From an uncultured Collinsella sp. (lineage in GTDB: Bacteria; Actinomycetota; Coriobacteriia; Coriobacteriales; Coriobacteriaceae), in NCBI GenBank assembly GCA_900768265.1, contig CAAGCF010000021.1:1-64000 (forward strand): DNA of 64,000 nt, read 5' to 3'. Below are positions 16,263 to 25,500 of the stretch, in pieces. The notes under the pieces are model-generated. The model was not told the origin of the DNA, ran no database searches, and saw nothing but the letters and a program-made list of their open reading frames with translations. Numbering within the stretch: position 1 is the stretch's first letter; every line of letters begins with the position of its first letter. The translations under genes and the position numbers were made by a program.

Positions 16263-17936
16263 ATGATACGAAAAACGAGTGAAATGCCCTCCCTGCTTCT
16301 GCGTATCATTGCCGACGTCGAGACCGAGGTCGTCGAATACAAGGCAGCAAAGCAGAACTATGATTTCGAGGATATTGGCAAGTATTTCTCCGCCCTCAGC
16401 AATGAGGCCAATTTGCGCAAGGCAGAGTGCGGATGGCTTTTCTTTGGCATTTCAAACGACCGCCAAATAAAGGGGACCGCTTACCGTAAAGAGCCCCAAG
16501 CGCCAAGCGTCGGCCTGCGACGCCTAAAGCACGAGATCGCCCAATACACAAATAACGGCATGACTTTCGAAGAGATTTACGAGTTTGAGGTTGATGGCAA
16601 GAGAGTCATTGCTTTCCAGATACCGGCCGGCAGCTTCGCAACGCCAACGACTTGGCACGGAATCCCCTGGTCACGCGAGAATGAATCCCTCGTAGAGATG
16701 CCCAAGTTCAAACTCGACGCCATCTACGGGCAGAGTCGACCCGACTGGTCGCGTCAGATTGCCTACGAGGCAAACCTCGATGACCTTAACCCAGAGGCAG
16801 TTAGCTTTGCGTGCTCCAAATTCGTCGAAAAGTTCGGAGAAAGTCAGCCTGCCGTTCGTAGCCTCGATGAAGAATCTATCCTCAGCAAAATGGCGCTTGT
16901 GATCCACGGCCACGTGAGCAATGCGGCACTCGTTCTTCTGGGCAAACCGGAATCGAGCGTCTTTCTGGGTGGCATCGAGCCGCGCATCACTTGGACGCTC
17001 TACGCGAGCGATGGCTCCACTATGGCCTATGAACACTTTGAGCCACCCTTCATTCTGCAGGTCGATCGTATCCTGGGAAAGATAAGAAACGAAAAATATC
17101 GCTTCTTCGACCGTGAAGAGACGCTGTTTCCCACCGAAGCGCATCGTTACAGTCCCGAAGTCATTCGAGAACTTCTCCATAACGCCATAGCACATCAAGA
17201 TTTCAGGATGTCAGGGAAGATCAACGTTCTCGAGTATGAGGACAAACTTGTATTCAAGAACGAGGGTGCCTTTATCCCCGGGACGATAGAGAATGCGCTC
17301 GCGAGCGGTTACAAGCCGCCGTACTATCGTAATCCTCTGCTTTCAAGTGCCATGAACAAGACGGGCATGATGGACCGCAACGCCATAGGCATTCGCAACG
17401 TCTTCGATATTCAGCGTAACCGCCTGCTACCAATGCCTACCTACGATCTATCTGAGGTTGGACGCGTTGCCGTGACACTGTACGGTACGGTACTCAACGA
17501 GGACTATTCTCGACTTCTCGCAAGCAATCGAAATCTTGATTTGGCGACAGTGTTGCTGTTAGACCTCGTTCAAAAGGGACTACCCGTCACAAAGGAACAG
17601 TCACGCCTGCTTCACGAACAGGGCCTCGTTAGAGGTCGTTACCCCAAGCTGACGGTCTCAGCCGAGGTGGCAGCAGTCACCGGCACCCACAGTGAGTATG
17701 TGCGAAACAAGGGCGTAGACAACAGTGTCTTCAAGGAACTGATTTTGGAACTCCTGCGCGTGCGCCCATGTTCAAGAGCGGAGATTATCGCGGGGCTGGA
17801 TCATGCCTTGCCGGCAGACCTTACGGCAAAGCAAAAAGGCGACCATGTAAGCTATCTGCTCCAAAGCCTACGGAAAGCTGGCCACATCACCAACGCTGGA
17901 AGCACTTCGGCTGCCGAGTGGCACATAGTCGAGTGA
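16263..17936 (+). CDS. AlbA_2 (Schlafen-type) ATP-binding regulator, RecG-like
   Basis: 557 residues. The N-terminal 130 residues begin ETEVVEYKAAKQ and match the AlbA_2 putative DNA-binding domain. The middle carries the HATPase_c_4-like block RELLHNAIAHQDF (about 303-315) with NEGAFIPG, typical of proteins often mis-annotated as RecG-like helicases. The last 70 residues look like a winged helix. GGAG lies 5 nt before the ATG. The five TAATGTAA sites immediately upstream suggest autoregulation. The gene is next to a restriction-modification operon, a frequent setting for such proteins. No helicase motor motifs are present. Confidence 0.9.
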   Translation: MIRKTSEMPSLLLRIIADVETEVVEYKAAKQNYDFEDIGKYFSALSNEANLRKAECGWLFFGISNDRQIKGTAYRKEPQAPSVGLRRLKHEIAQYTNNGMTFEEIYEFEVDGKRVIAFQIPAGSFATPTTWHGIPWSRENESLVEMPKFKLDAIYGQSRPDWSRQIAYEANLDDLNPEAVSFACSKFVEKFGESQPAVRSLDEESILSKMALVIHGHVSNAALVLLGKPESSVFLGGIEPRITWTLYASDGSTMAYEHFEPPFILQVDRILGKIRNEKYRFFDREETLFPTEAHRYSPEVIRELLHNAIAHQDFRMSGKINVLEYEDKLVFKNEGAFIPGTIENALASGYKPPYYRNPLLSSAMNKTGMMDRNAIGIRNVFDIQRNRLLPMPTYDLSEVGRVAVTLYGTVLNEDYSRLLASNRNLDLATVLLLDLVQKGLPVTKEQSRLLHEQGLVRGRYPKLTVSAEVAAVTGTHSEYVRNKGVDNSVFKELILELLRVRPCSRAEIIAGLDHALPADLTAKQKGDHVSYLLQSLRKAGHITNAGSTSAAEWHIVE

Positions 17937-18153
17937 TAGGGCTCGCGATTTCGATTCTGCCAAACAAGTACATTCCAAGCCAAGTGCGCAACTAGCCCAG
18001 AATGTGTCTGACTGCCAGTCGTGATAGGACATATCCTCCGTCGCCTGGCATCGCACAGCGTCAAGCAACAGCGCGTATGGTTGATCCAACTGAAGTCGAC
18101 ACCCAATCGGGCATTGCAACCTCGCGAGACGGCAGTCTCATACAACAAAAATA

Positions 18154-18188
18154 GCTCCCTGCCACCCCATGCATGAGCGGCAGGGAGC
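18154..18188 (-). terminator. Terminator-like hairpin
   Basis: A perfect 10-bp stem GCTCCCTGCC/GGCAGGGAGC with an A-rich left flank (T-run on the minus strand). No minus-strand gene ends here, so it may be a relic. Confidence 0.5.
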
Positions 18189-18229
18189 GCTCATGGCGGA
18201 CCATTTCTCAAGTTCCACCTTCCTCAACC

Positions 18230-18264
18230 GTAAAAACGCCCAACGTCTTAGAGGCCGTTTTTAC
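18230..18264 (+). terminator. Terminator-like hairpin after the AlbA_2 gene
   Basis: A GTAAAAACG/CGTTTTTAC stem (18230-18238/18256-18264) with a T-rich descending arm. Confidence 0.5.
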
Positions 18265-18328
18265 ATTTGTTGGCTTCTGTTTCTTTAATTAAAAATCATC
18301 CTTTACCTGCTGATTCGCGATATTTTGC

Positions 18329-18357
18329 TTGTCTAAATCTAGGTATAGACCTATACT
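18329..18357 (+). promoter_or_regulatory. Promoter with overlapping palindromic operator for the R-M operon
   Basis: TTGTCT (18329-18334), a 17-bp spacer and TATACT (18352-18357) form a good promoter. The perfect palindrome GTATAG-AC-CTATAC (18343-18356) covers the -10 box. The first gene downstream encodes a small ribbon-helix-helix-like protein, so repression at this site is plausible. Confidence 0.65.
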
Positions 18358-18396
18358 AATATCTATTATGGCTAAGCTATGTCCTTGGGAGGTGCC

Positions 18397-18624
18397 ATGC
18401 CGTCAGAAGCTCAGAAGCGAGCCGATCGTAAGTACAAGCACGACAAGACCCAGCAGTTCTGCCTGCGGTTCTATCCCGCCGAAGAGGAGATTTGGTCATT
18501 CCTCTCCGCGCAGGAGAACAAGCAGGGATTTCTTAAAGATTTGATTAGCCGCGAGATGGGCGCCGCATCGGGCGGCCCCGCACGCGTTGACACCAACACC
18601 AAAGTTGGAAGGACGGAATCGTAA
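18397..18624 (+). CDS. Small ribbon-helix-helix-like protein
   Basis: 75 residues from the ATG at 18397, chosen because GGGAGG lies just upstream; a Met at 18379 has no such site. Residues 15-50 (TQQFCLRFYPAEEEIWSFL ... GFLKDLI) have the strand-helix-helix pattern of Arc/MetJ-type DNA-binding proteins. Its last base overlaps the start of the nuclease-methylase gene at 18624, so it is the first gene of the restriction-modification operon and probably its transcriptional controller. Confidence 0.75.
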   Translation: MPSEAQKRADRKYKHDKTQQFCLRFYPAEEEIWSFLSAQENKQGFLKDLISREMGAASGGPARVDTNTKVGRTES

Positions 18625-20603
18625 TGTCGCAAGTGAGCAAGACTTCGGTCATCCAGCCGGAGACTATACTGGACTTCATCGACGGCGTGACGCAGCGCAG
18701 GGACACCCCCGAGGAGCGAGTGCGCCAGGAAATCCTAAAGTCCCTCGTGCGTGAGTACGGTTACAAGAAGGAGCAGATCGGGGTTGAGGAGTCGATCAAG
18801 TTCGGCAGCAACCGAAAAGCGGTCGACGTCGCCATCTGGGAGCCTGGAAAAGCGCACACCCAGGAAAACATCCACATCATCGTCGAGTGCAAAGACCCCA
18901 AGACCAAGGCCAAAGGCAAAAAAGACGGCGTGGATCAAATGCACTCCTATGCGTCTGCCTGCATGAACTCGACCTATGGCATGTGGACCAACGGCGACGA
19001 GTTGCTTACCTTCCGTTACGTGGTGGACGATGCCGGCAAGCGCGGCCCCGAGGCCGTGCCCGATCTGCCACATGCTGGTGGCGAGGTACCCGACGACGCG
19101 CCGCGCTTCGACCAGTTGCGCCCCGCCGCCAGTGACTCGCTGCTGTACTCGTTCCGCCGCTGTCACAACTACATCGCCGGAAACCAAGGCATCCAAAAGG
19201 CCGAGGCATTCCTTGAACTGCTCAAGATCATCTTCTGCAAAATCCAGGACGAGCGCGACTCCGAGACGCCAACGTTCTACATCACGCCGACCGAGCGCCA
19301 GGGCGCCGCGGGTAAGAAGAAGTGCCGCAAGCGCATCGAGGCACTCTTTGGAAACGTCAAGCAGTCGTACGAGACCATCTTCAAGGCCGACGAGCGCATC
19401 GCATTAACCGACGATGTGCTCGCCTACATCGTGGCGCAGCTGCAAATGTATTCCCTGCTCGAGAGCGACGTGGACGTTAAGGGCCACGCGTACGAGACAA
19501 TCGTGGGCTCCAACCTGCGTGGTGACAAGGGCCAGTTCTTCACGCCGCGCAACATGTGCCACATGATGGTGCGGATGGTCGACCCGTCCGAAAACGACGT
19601 CATCCTCGACCCCGCCATGGGCACCTGCGGCTTTTTGGTCACGGCCATGAATTACGTGCTTGAGAAGATCAGGGACTCCGTCGAGGTGAGCGGGCGCAGC
19701 AAAGCAGCCAAGCAAGAGGCTCTGATCGCGCGCAAGCGCGAGTTCCTGTCCAAGCATATCGTGGGCATCGACTTTGATCCCATCCTAGTGCGTGCTTCCA
19801 AGATGAATATGGTTATGAACAACGACGGCACGGGACAGCTGTTCCACGCCAACTCGCTCGAGCCGTTCTCGGGCTTTGAACCCAAACTGCAAAAGGCGCT
19901 GCGCCTGGACGCCGCCGACGTTGCGGCAAATAAGGCGCTGCAGCCGGGGCACGGCGTTACGGCGATTATGACCAACCCACCTTTTGGCTCCAAGATTCCT
20001 ATCGAAGACCCGGCGATTCTGGAATCCTTCGACCTTGGACACACCTGGTTGTGGTCCGAGGAAGATGCCGAGTGGAGCATGGAACCCAAGCTTTTCTCAT
20101 CTCAGCCGCCCGAGATCCTCTTCATCGAGCGGTGTATCCGCCTGCTTGAGCCCGGCGTGGGTGTGGCGGCGCTCGTCATTCCCAACGGCATCCTGGGCAA
20201 CCCGGGTCTGGGCTACGTGCGCCAGTGGATTTTGCGCCATGCGCAGATCCTGGGTTCGGTAGACATGCACCCGGATGCGTTCCAACCCAACGTGGGCGTG
20301 CAGACATCCGTCCTTGTGCTGAGACGCTGGGACAGTGAGGAAGAGGCATACTGCAAGGACGGTACCTTCCAGGATTACAAGATATTTATGGCCATCTGTG
20401 ACCACGTAGGGCACGACAAGCGTGGTCAGACCACCTATGTACGCGACGATGACGGCTACCCCATTGTGCAGGAGCAGACCACCGCGGTGACGGGCAACGT
20501 GGGCTCCGAAGAGGAGAGCAGCCACACCTCGAAGGAGCGCGTGGTGGACGACGAGACGATGGCGATCGCCGGCGCCTTCTTTGAATGGAGGCGAGACCAA
20601 TGA
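18624..20603 (+). CDS. Fused restriction nuclease-N6-adenine methyltransferase (type I/IIB-like)
   Basis: 659 residues. Residues 30-150 form an HsdR-N-type PD-(D/E)XK nuclease domain with Asp68, Glu88 and Lys90 (ECK) in place. The central domain is an HsdM-type methyltransferase with the AdoMet motif DPAMGTCGF (329-337) and the catalytic NPPF (451-454). There is no helicase or translocase region and no separate hsdR nearby. The stop overlaps the start of the specificity gene (ATGA). A fused R-M chain plus a separate S subunit is the design of BcgI (type IIB) enzymes, which cut on both sides of a bipartite site. Assignment to that type is inference. Confidence 0.93.
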   Translation: MSQVSKTSVIQPETILDFIDGVTQRRDTPEERVRQEILKSLVREYGYKKEQIGVEESIKFGSNRKAVDVAIWEPGKAHTQENIHIIVECKDPKTKAKGKKDGVDQMHSYASACMNSTYGMWTNGDELLTFRYVVDDAGKRGPEAVPDLPHAGGEVPDDAPRFDQLRPAASDSLLYSFRRCHNYIAGNQGIQKAEAFLELLKIIFCKIQDERDSETPTFYITPTERQGAAGKKKCRKRIEALFGNVKQSYETIFKADERIALTDDVLAYIVAQLQMYSLLESDVDVKGHAYETIVGSNLRGDKGQFFTPRNMCHMMVRMVDPSENDVILDPAMGTCGFLVTAMNYVLEKIRDSVEVSGRSKAAKQEALIARKREFLSKHIVGIDFDPILVRASKMNMVMNNDGTGQLFHANSLEPFSGFEPKLQKALRLDAADVAANKALQPGHGVTAIMTNPPFGSKIPIEDPAILESFDLGHTWLWSEEDAEWSMEPKLFSSQPPEILFIERCIRLLEPGVGVAALVIPNGILGNPGLGYVRQWILRHAQILGSVDMHPDAFQPNVGVQTSVLVLRRWDSEEEAYCKDGTFQDYKIFMAICDHVGHDKRGQTTYVRDDDGYPIVQEQTTAVTGNVGSEEESSHTSKERVVDDETMAIAGAFFEWRRDQ

Positions 20604-22000
20604 CGATCGCGCCTTTGGTGAAGAGCGTCCGACTTTCCACCGTGCTGGGCGGCGACGTGAGGCTCGAGGCGTCAACCTACCTGCGCGACGGGTACGGCTT
20701 CGTACGCCTTGCCAACCAGTGCGACAACCACAAAAGGCTCGGTGACCTTGCGGACATTTGGCAGCCGAGCAGACTGACGGGGTATACCGTGCCGGAAGGC
20801 AAAGGGCTACCCTTCTTTACCGCCGGCCAGGTGTTCGAGGACTTTCCCCGAGTGAGGAAGTGGCTCGCCGCGCCTTTCGTGCCCCAGGCTGGTTCTAGAT
20901 TCGTCAATCAGGATTGGCTGCTGCTTTCGCGCTCGGGCGTGGTGGGCAACGTTACCGCCGTGTACCCGCATCACCTGAACAAGGTCATCACGGACGACCT
21001 GTTGCGCATCGAGCCGAAGGACCAAGACGAGTACGGCTGGCTCTACGCGTATATGAAGACGGACTTCTTCAAGCAGATCGCACGAGCGTCTCAGTACGGT
21101 CACATGATCAAGCACATAGAGGTGGCCCACGCCAACGAGTTTCCGGTCATCATGCCCGATGCGGCCACGCGCAAAGCCATCGGCGACAAAGCTGCCGAGG
21201 CTGTGCGCCTGCGCGGCGAAGCATGGAGGCTGCGGGACGAGGCGTTTAAGCTGTTGGAGAAGGAGGTCGGTATTGCTTGTGAGGCAGAAAGTCCTGCAGG
21301 AACATGCGTGGTGAGTTTATCCAAAGTTATTGACAACAGATCGCGCCTTGATGCTGACAGTTATGCCGGCTCCATAAGCGCCGTAGACTCATTGGTTGAC
21401 GTAATGGAGTATGCGCCACTTGCTGAACTTGTAGAGGACGTCGAAGAGCTTCCTCGCTTCAAGCGGTTTTATGGCGATTCCAACGTTCCCTTTGTGGGTG
21501 TGTCCGAGGTCTTTGACGTTAACACTCAACCGACAAAATTTGTTTACGCCAAGCTCATTAAAAACTGGGAGCGTTACATCCTAAAGCCGGGAACTCTCGT
21601 CATGGCATGTTCTGGTCAAAAGTACGGCATCCTAGGACGAGCTCTTTTGCTCACGGAGAATCATGAGGGAATGTTTGGCAGCAACCATCTGCTGAGAATC
21701 TATCCCGACGTTACAAAGATTCGAACTGGCTACCTGCTTGCTTTTCTGAACAGTCCCACCGTTGGCAGGCCGTCGGTCGTTCGTTGCGCATACGGAACCT
21801 CGGTGCCTCAACTTAGCCCTATCGATATCAAAAAAATTCGCGTCCCTCGCCTCGGCGCGGACGTCGAATCTGCCATCGCCGACCTTATGGACAGGAGCGT
21901 GAGCACCTCGGCCAAGGCTGACCGACTTGAAAACGAGGCTACCAAGCTGGCGCAGGAACAGGTCGATATCGCCATCGAGAAGGTTGTCTCCAACACCTAG
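20600..22000 (+). CDS. Restriction-modification specificity subunit (HsdS-like)
   Basis: 466 residues from the ATG at 20600, overlapping the previous stop by four bases. Two target-recognition domains are visible (about 30-190 and 270-430). Each is followed by a helical spacer rich in Ala, Glu and Leu (RKAIGDKAAEAVRLRGEAWR and the C-terminal KADRLENEATKLAQEQ). This two-TRD layout reads a bipartite DNA sequence. The second TRD region (21300-21850) is visibly more AT-rich than the first, which suggests domain exchange. Confidence 0.92.
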   Translation: MTIAPLVKSVRLSTVLGGDVRLEASTYLRDGYGFVRLANQCDNHKRLGDLADIWQPSRLTGYTVPEGKGLPFFTAGQVFEDFPRVRKWLAAPFVPQAGSRFVNQDWLLLSRSGVVGNVTAVYPHHLNKVITDDLLRIEPKDQDEYGWLYAYMKTDFFKQIARASQYGHMIKHIEVAHANEFPVIMPDAATRKAIGDKAAEAVRLRGEAWRLRDEAFKLLEKEVGIACEAESPAGTCVVSLSKVIDNRSRLDADSYAGSISAVDSLVDVMEYAPLAELVEDVEELPRFKRFYGDSNVPFVGVSEVFDVNTQPTKFVYAKLIKNWERYILKPGTLVMACSGQKYGILGRALLLTENHEGMFGSNHLLRIYPDVTKIRTGYLLAFLNSPTVGRPSVVRCAYGTSVPQLSPIDIKKIRVPRLGADVESAIADLMDRSVSTSAKADRLENEATKLAQEQVDIAIEKVVSNT

Positions 22001-22203
22001 TAAGGCGACCTTTTAACCGCCGTTAAGTCCATAGCCTCAACGCAAACAAAATGCAACGCGTATCGTAGTAAGTTGGTTAACGACATAGTGTGAGAATTCA
22101 CACTTGGACATTTGCTTTACGCTCGCACCCTGGCGGGTTCGAGTCCCGGCACTTTATTGAAAAAAGCACGGCACCGTGATGGTGCCGTGCTTGTGCTTTT
22201 TAC
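22001..22203. other. Intergenic region with a tRNA T-arm copy and a terminator
   Basis: The 16 bases at 22133-22148 (GCGGGTTCGAGTCCCG) are a perfect inverted copy of the T-arm of the neighbouring tRNA-Gly (22216-22231). No complete cloverleaf surrounds them. A hairpin terminator follows at 22159-22190. I see no gene. Confidence 0.55.
22159..22190 (-). terminator. tRNA-Gly terminator
   Basis: A perfect 10-bp stem (22166-22175 with 22181-22190) and a 5-nt loop, followed on the minus strand by a T-run (22159-22165). Confidence 0.85.
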
Positions 22204-22278
22204 TGGAGCGGGCAACGGGACTCGAACCCGCGAGTGTCAGCTTGGGAAGCTGATGCCTTACCACTTGGCGATGCCCGC
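22204..22278 (-). tRNA. tRNA-Gly(CCC)
   Basis: A complete cloverleaf on the minus strand: acceptor GCGGGCA/TGCCCGC, anticodon loop TTCCCAA (anticodon CCC), T-arm GCGGGTTCGAGTCCCG and an encoded CCA. Confidence 0.95.
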
Positions 22279-22469
22279 TTGTGTGTTGGCTAGTATAACG
22301 CGGTTGTCTTGTTCGATACAAGGGTGTCGATGCTTGTTTTAGCTGTGGAGAATCGTATGAAAACTGCGCCAATTGTGGAGATGAGGACCTTTGTCTTTCT
22401 TTCCTTATCATCTTCTACCTGCGCTTTTATCTGATTGTTGTATTTGAGCTCGATTTGTCAGAAATCGGG

Positions 22470-22492
22470 CAAGCTTTTGGTCAGCTTCTGGT
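22470..22492 (+). repeat. 23-bp element also found upstream of rpsF
   Basis: CAAGCTTTTGGTCAGC plus seven further bases match 61245-61267 at 21 of 23 positions. Both copies lie in leader regions on the plus strand, here about 85 bp before the surface-protein start. The function is unknown. The rest of 22279-22575 shows nothing recognisable besides the tRNA-Gly promoter region. Confidence 0.5.
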
Positions 22493-22575
22493 ACTTACCC
22501 GCATGAACCATGACGGTAGCCTCATCCCAAGCGCCGCGGCCTCCCCGTGCGGCGCACGAGGGATAAGGAGCAGCC

Positions 22576-25500
22576 ATGTCCAACGCACCCACGCACTCTG
22601 TCCACAGCGCAATCGCAACAGGTCCGCTGCTCCTGCTCCTCTTTTTTCTGATCGGCTGCCTGGCCCCAGGGGCCGCACTCGCCGTCGACGGGAGTGACGC
22701 CCTTAATTTCCGCACCATAAGCGACGGTTGCGGCCCCTTCGGTGTCGGTAAATACGAGGCACAGGACACTTCGATTTCGTACTGCATGAATCAAGACTGC
22801 CCCGGTCCCAGCAAGCCGGGAGGACCATGGCGCACATATGACCAGGGCTGGACATGGCTCGATGACGAATTTGCCGCCATCGTCTGTCACGGATACCCCT
22901 CCAGTACATCCTTTGGCGGCCACAATCTGTCGCCCGATCTCGCCCGTGCCGCCACCCAGATTGCCGTGTGGATGCTCAACGGAACCACGCGCGCCGACGG
23001 CACCTATTCGTATACAAATAGCAAGGGAGTTGCCAGGAGCGGTAGGTTTTACGAAAACGCCGAAGCCGTAGCGGCTGCACGTTGGCTCTACGACAGCGCT
23101 AAGTCCGGATCCATTAAGGCGGCCCCACATCGAGCCAGGCGTTATCACGGACCGGTCTCGGGCGAGGGTCGACACCAGGACATGCTCTATGTTTTGCCCG
23201 CCGTCTCCGTATCTTTCCAAAAACAATCGTCCCAGGCTGACATCACCGCCGGTAACGGCACCTACAGACTCGGTGGCGCAACCTTCGATATCTTTGAAAG
23301 TGCGAGCGATGCACGTGTCGGCACTATCCAGATGGACGAAAACGGGCGTGCACAAGCAACGCTTTTGCCCAATACGGCATATTACCTGGTCGAAACCAAA
23401 GCCCCGGCAGGCTATATCCCTCGAGGCGACCGAATAGCCTTCACCACACAAAACAGCGGCGGACATGTCACCGTCAACGAGCAGCCCGGCACCATCACTT
23501 TGCGTATTGCAAAAATCGATGCCGCCACGGATGCCGGCGCCCAAGTTGGGGCGTCGCTTGCGGGCGCTGAATTCACCTGCGTCTCGCAATCAACTCCCGG
23601 CTGGACTCGCACCCTTACGACCGACGAAAACGGACGGGCGATCCTCAATGACGTTCCTCTGGGCACCTTTACCATCTATGAATCGAAAGCACCCAAGGGC
23701 TACCTGATTTCAAACGACTGTTGGAGCTACACCGTCGGTGCCGAGCAGCTCGGAGATACGGGCATCGTTGAGCTCGAAATCCGTATTCCCAACACCCCCA
23801 TCGCCTTTGACCTTGAAATCTCGAAGTTTAAGGACCATGGCGATAACGATGAGTCCGGCCTTGAGCAGCCGGCGGGAGGCGTCGTTTTTGAAGTTGTCAG
23901 CAATAGCTCCCAACAAGTCGTCGGCACGTTGACCACAAACGTTTACGGCTTTGCCTCCTCCAAAGACCAGCCCGAAGCATGGTTTGGAGCAGGCAAGCGA
24001 CCCGCCGGCGCTCACGGTGCCATTCCCTACGACCGCGCGGGCTACACCGTTCGCGAGGTCGTAGAAACGGTCCCTGAAGGATTTAAGCAAGCAGGGGAAT
24101 GGACCATCACGGCGGAGCAGACCGCAGACGGCGCCGAGCTTCAGTACATCATTGACAACCACGCCCTATCGACACACCTTCAAATCGTAAAGCGCGATGC
24201 TCAGACCGGCGGCACCGTACCACTTGCCGGCTTTACGTTCCAGCTACTCGACAGCCACCACGAGCCCGTCTCGCAAACATGTTGGTATCCGGCCCACAAT
24301 GTAATGAATACCTTCACAACCGATACAACCGGCGCCGTCACGCTGCCCGAATCACTTAATCCCGGAACATACTACGTGCACGAGGCATCGGCCAAGGAGC
24401 CGTATCTGCGCGGAGAAGACCTGGAAATAACGATTCCCGCCGACAGGAATCTGACACCGGTCGCCGTCGCCTCGTTCTATGACGACGCCGCAACCGGAAG
24501 CATCGAAATCATTAAGACGGATGCTGTAGATGGGCGCACCCTCGCTGGAGCCACGTTTGACATCCGCGCTAGCGGCGACATCGTGCGAACCGACGACAGC
24601 ATCGTCGCCCTGGATGGCGAAACCGTCGCCACCGTTACAACCGACGAACGGGGGCATGCGCGAGTCGATCATCTTTCGCTGGGATGTGGTACCGCCGCCT
24701 ATGAGGTCGTCGAGACACAAGCGCCCGAAGGTTATCTGCTCGACCCGACCCCACATACTGTGAAGTTGTCGTACGCCGACCAGCAAACGCCCGTGATCGA
24801 AGTGCATCTTGACGTTTCCAACGACTACACCAAGATCGATGTCTCCAAAGTCGACGCGTGCGGAGGCCAGGAAGTGACAGGCGCCGAGCTTGTCCTCTGC
24901 GACTCCAATGGCAACGAAATCGATTCTTGGACTTCATCCGGCAAACCGCATCACATTGAGCACCTTTCACCCGGCACCTACACCCTGCGCGAAACGATGT
25001 CTCCGCGTACCTACGACCTTGCCGAGGAGATAACGTTTGAAGTAAAGGCCACGGGAGAAGTTCAAACCATGGCCATGAAGGATACCCCCATCGAGATCAG
25101 GGGAAGCGTCGATAAGCGCCAAGAGATTGCACAGCCAGTCACAAGCAAACTCGTTGCCAACGGCGACGGAAAAAACCGAGCCAAAGCACGGGCCAATACG
25201 CAAGGCGCCTTCTGCTATGCCATCGACGCCAAAAATGAGTCGAGCACCTGGGTCGACGAGCTGACCATCACCGACGACCTTGAGTGCGTCAAAGATGGCG
25301 CAGCGAAGCTTGTTGCCGTTGAAACCCCTATTGCGGTCGGTGATCTAAACGGGCTGTGCAATGTGTGGTATCGAACGTCTCCGGCAGGAACAAGCGATAC
25401 GGAAAAGCAGGTCAATGCAACACTTGACGACGGACACAGCAATCCTTGGCTCGAAACGAAAGAGGTTACAAAGCTGCTGGGCGACGATGTGCGTCTCGTC

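Larger units (their letters stand above)
17937..18328. other. Intergenic region with two hairpins
   Basis: No gene is supported. A 10-bp stem (18154-18163/18179-18188) and a 9-bp stem (18230-18238/18256-18264, T-rich right arm) look like terminators for leftward and rightward transcription. The rest (17937-18150) shows nothing recognisable and may be decayed coding sequence. Confidence 0.5.

Noticed and set aside
22105..22150. A second tRNA gene on the plus strand beside tRNA-Gly
   Set aside because: Only the T-arm is recognisable; no acceptor, D-arm or anticodon stem can be formed.
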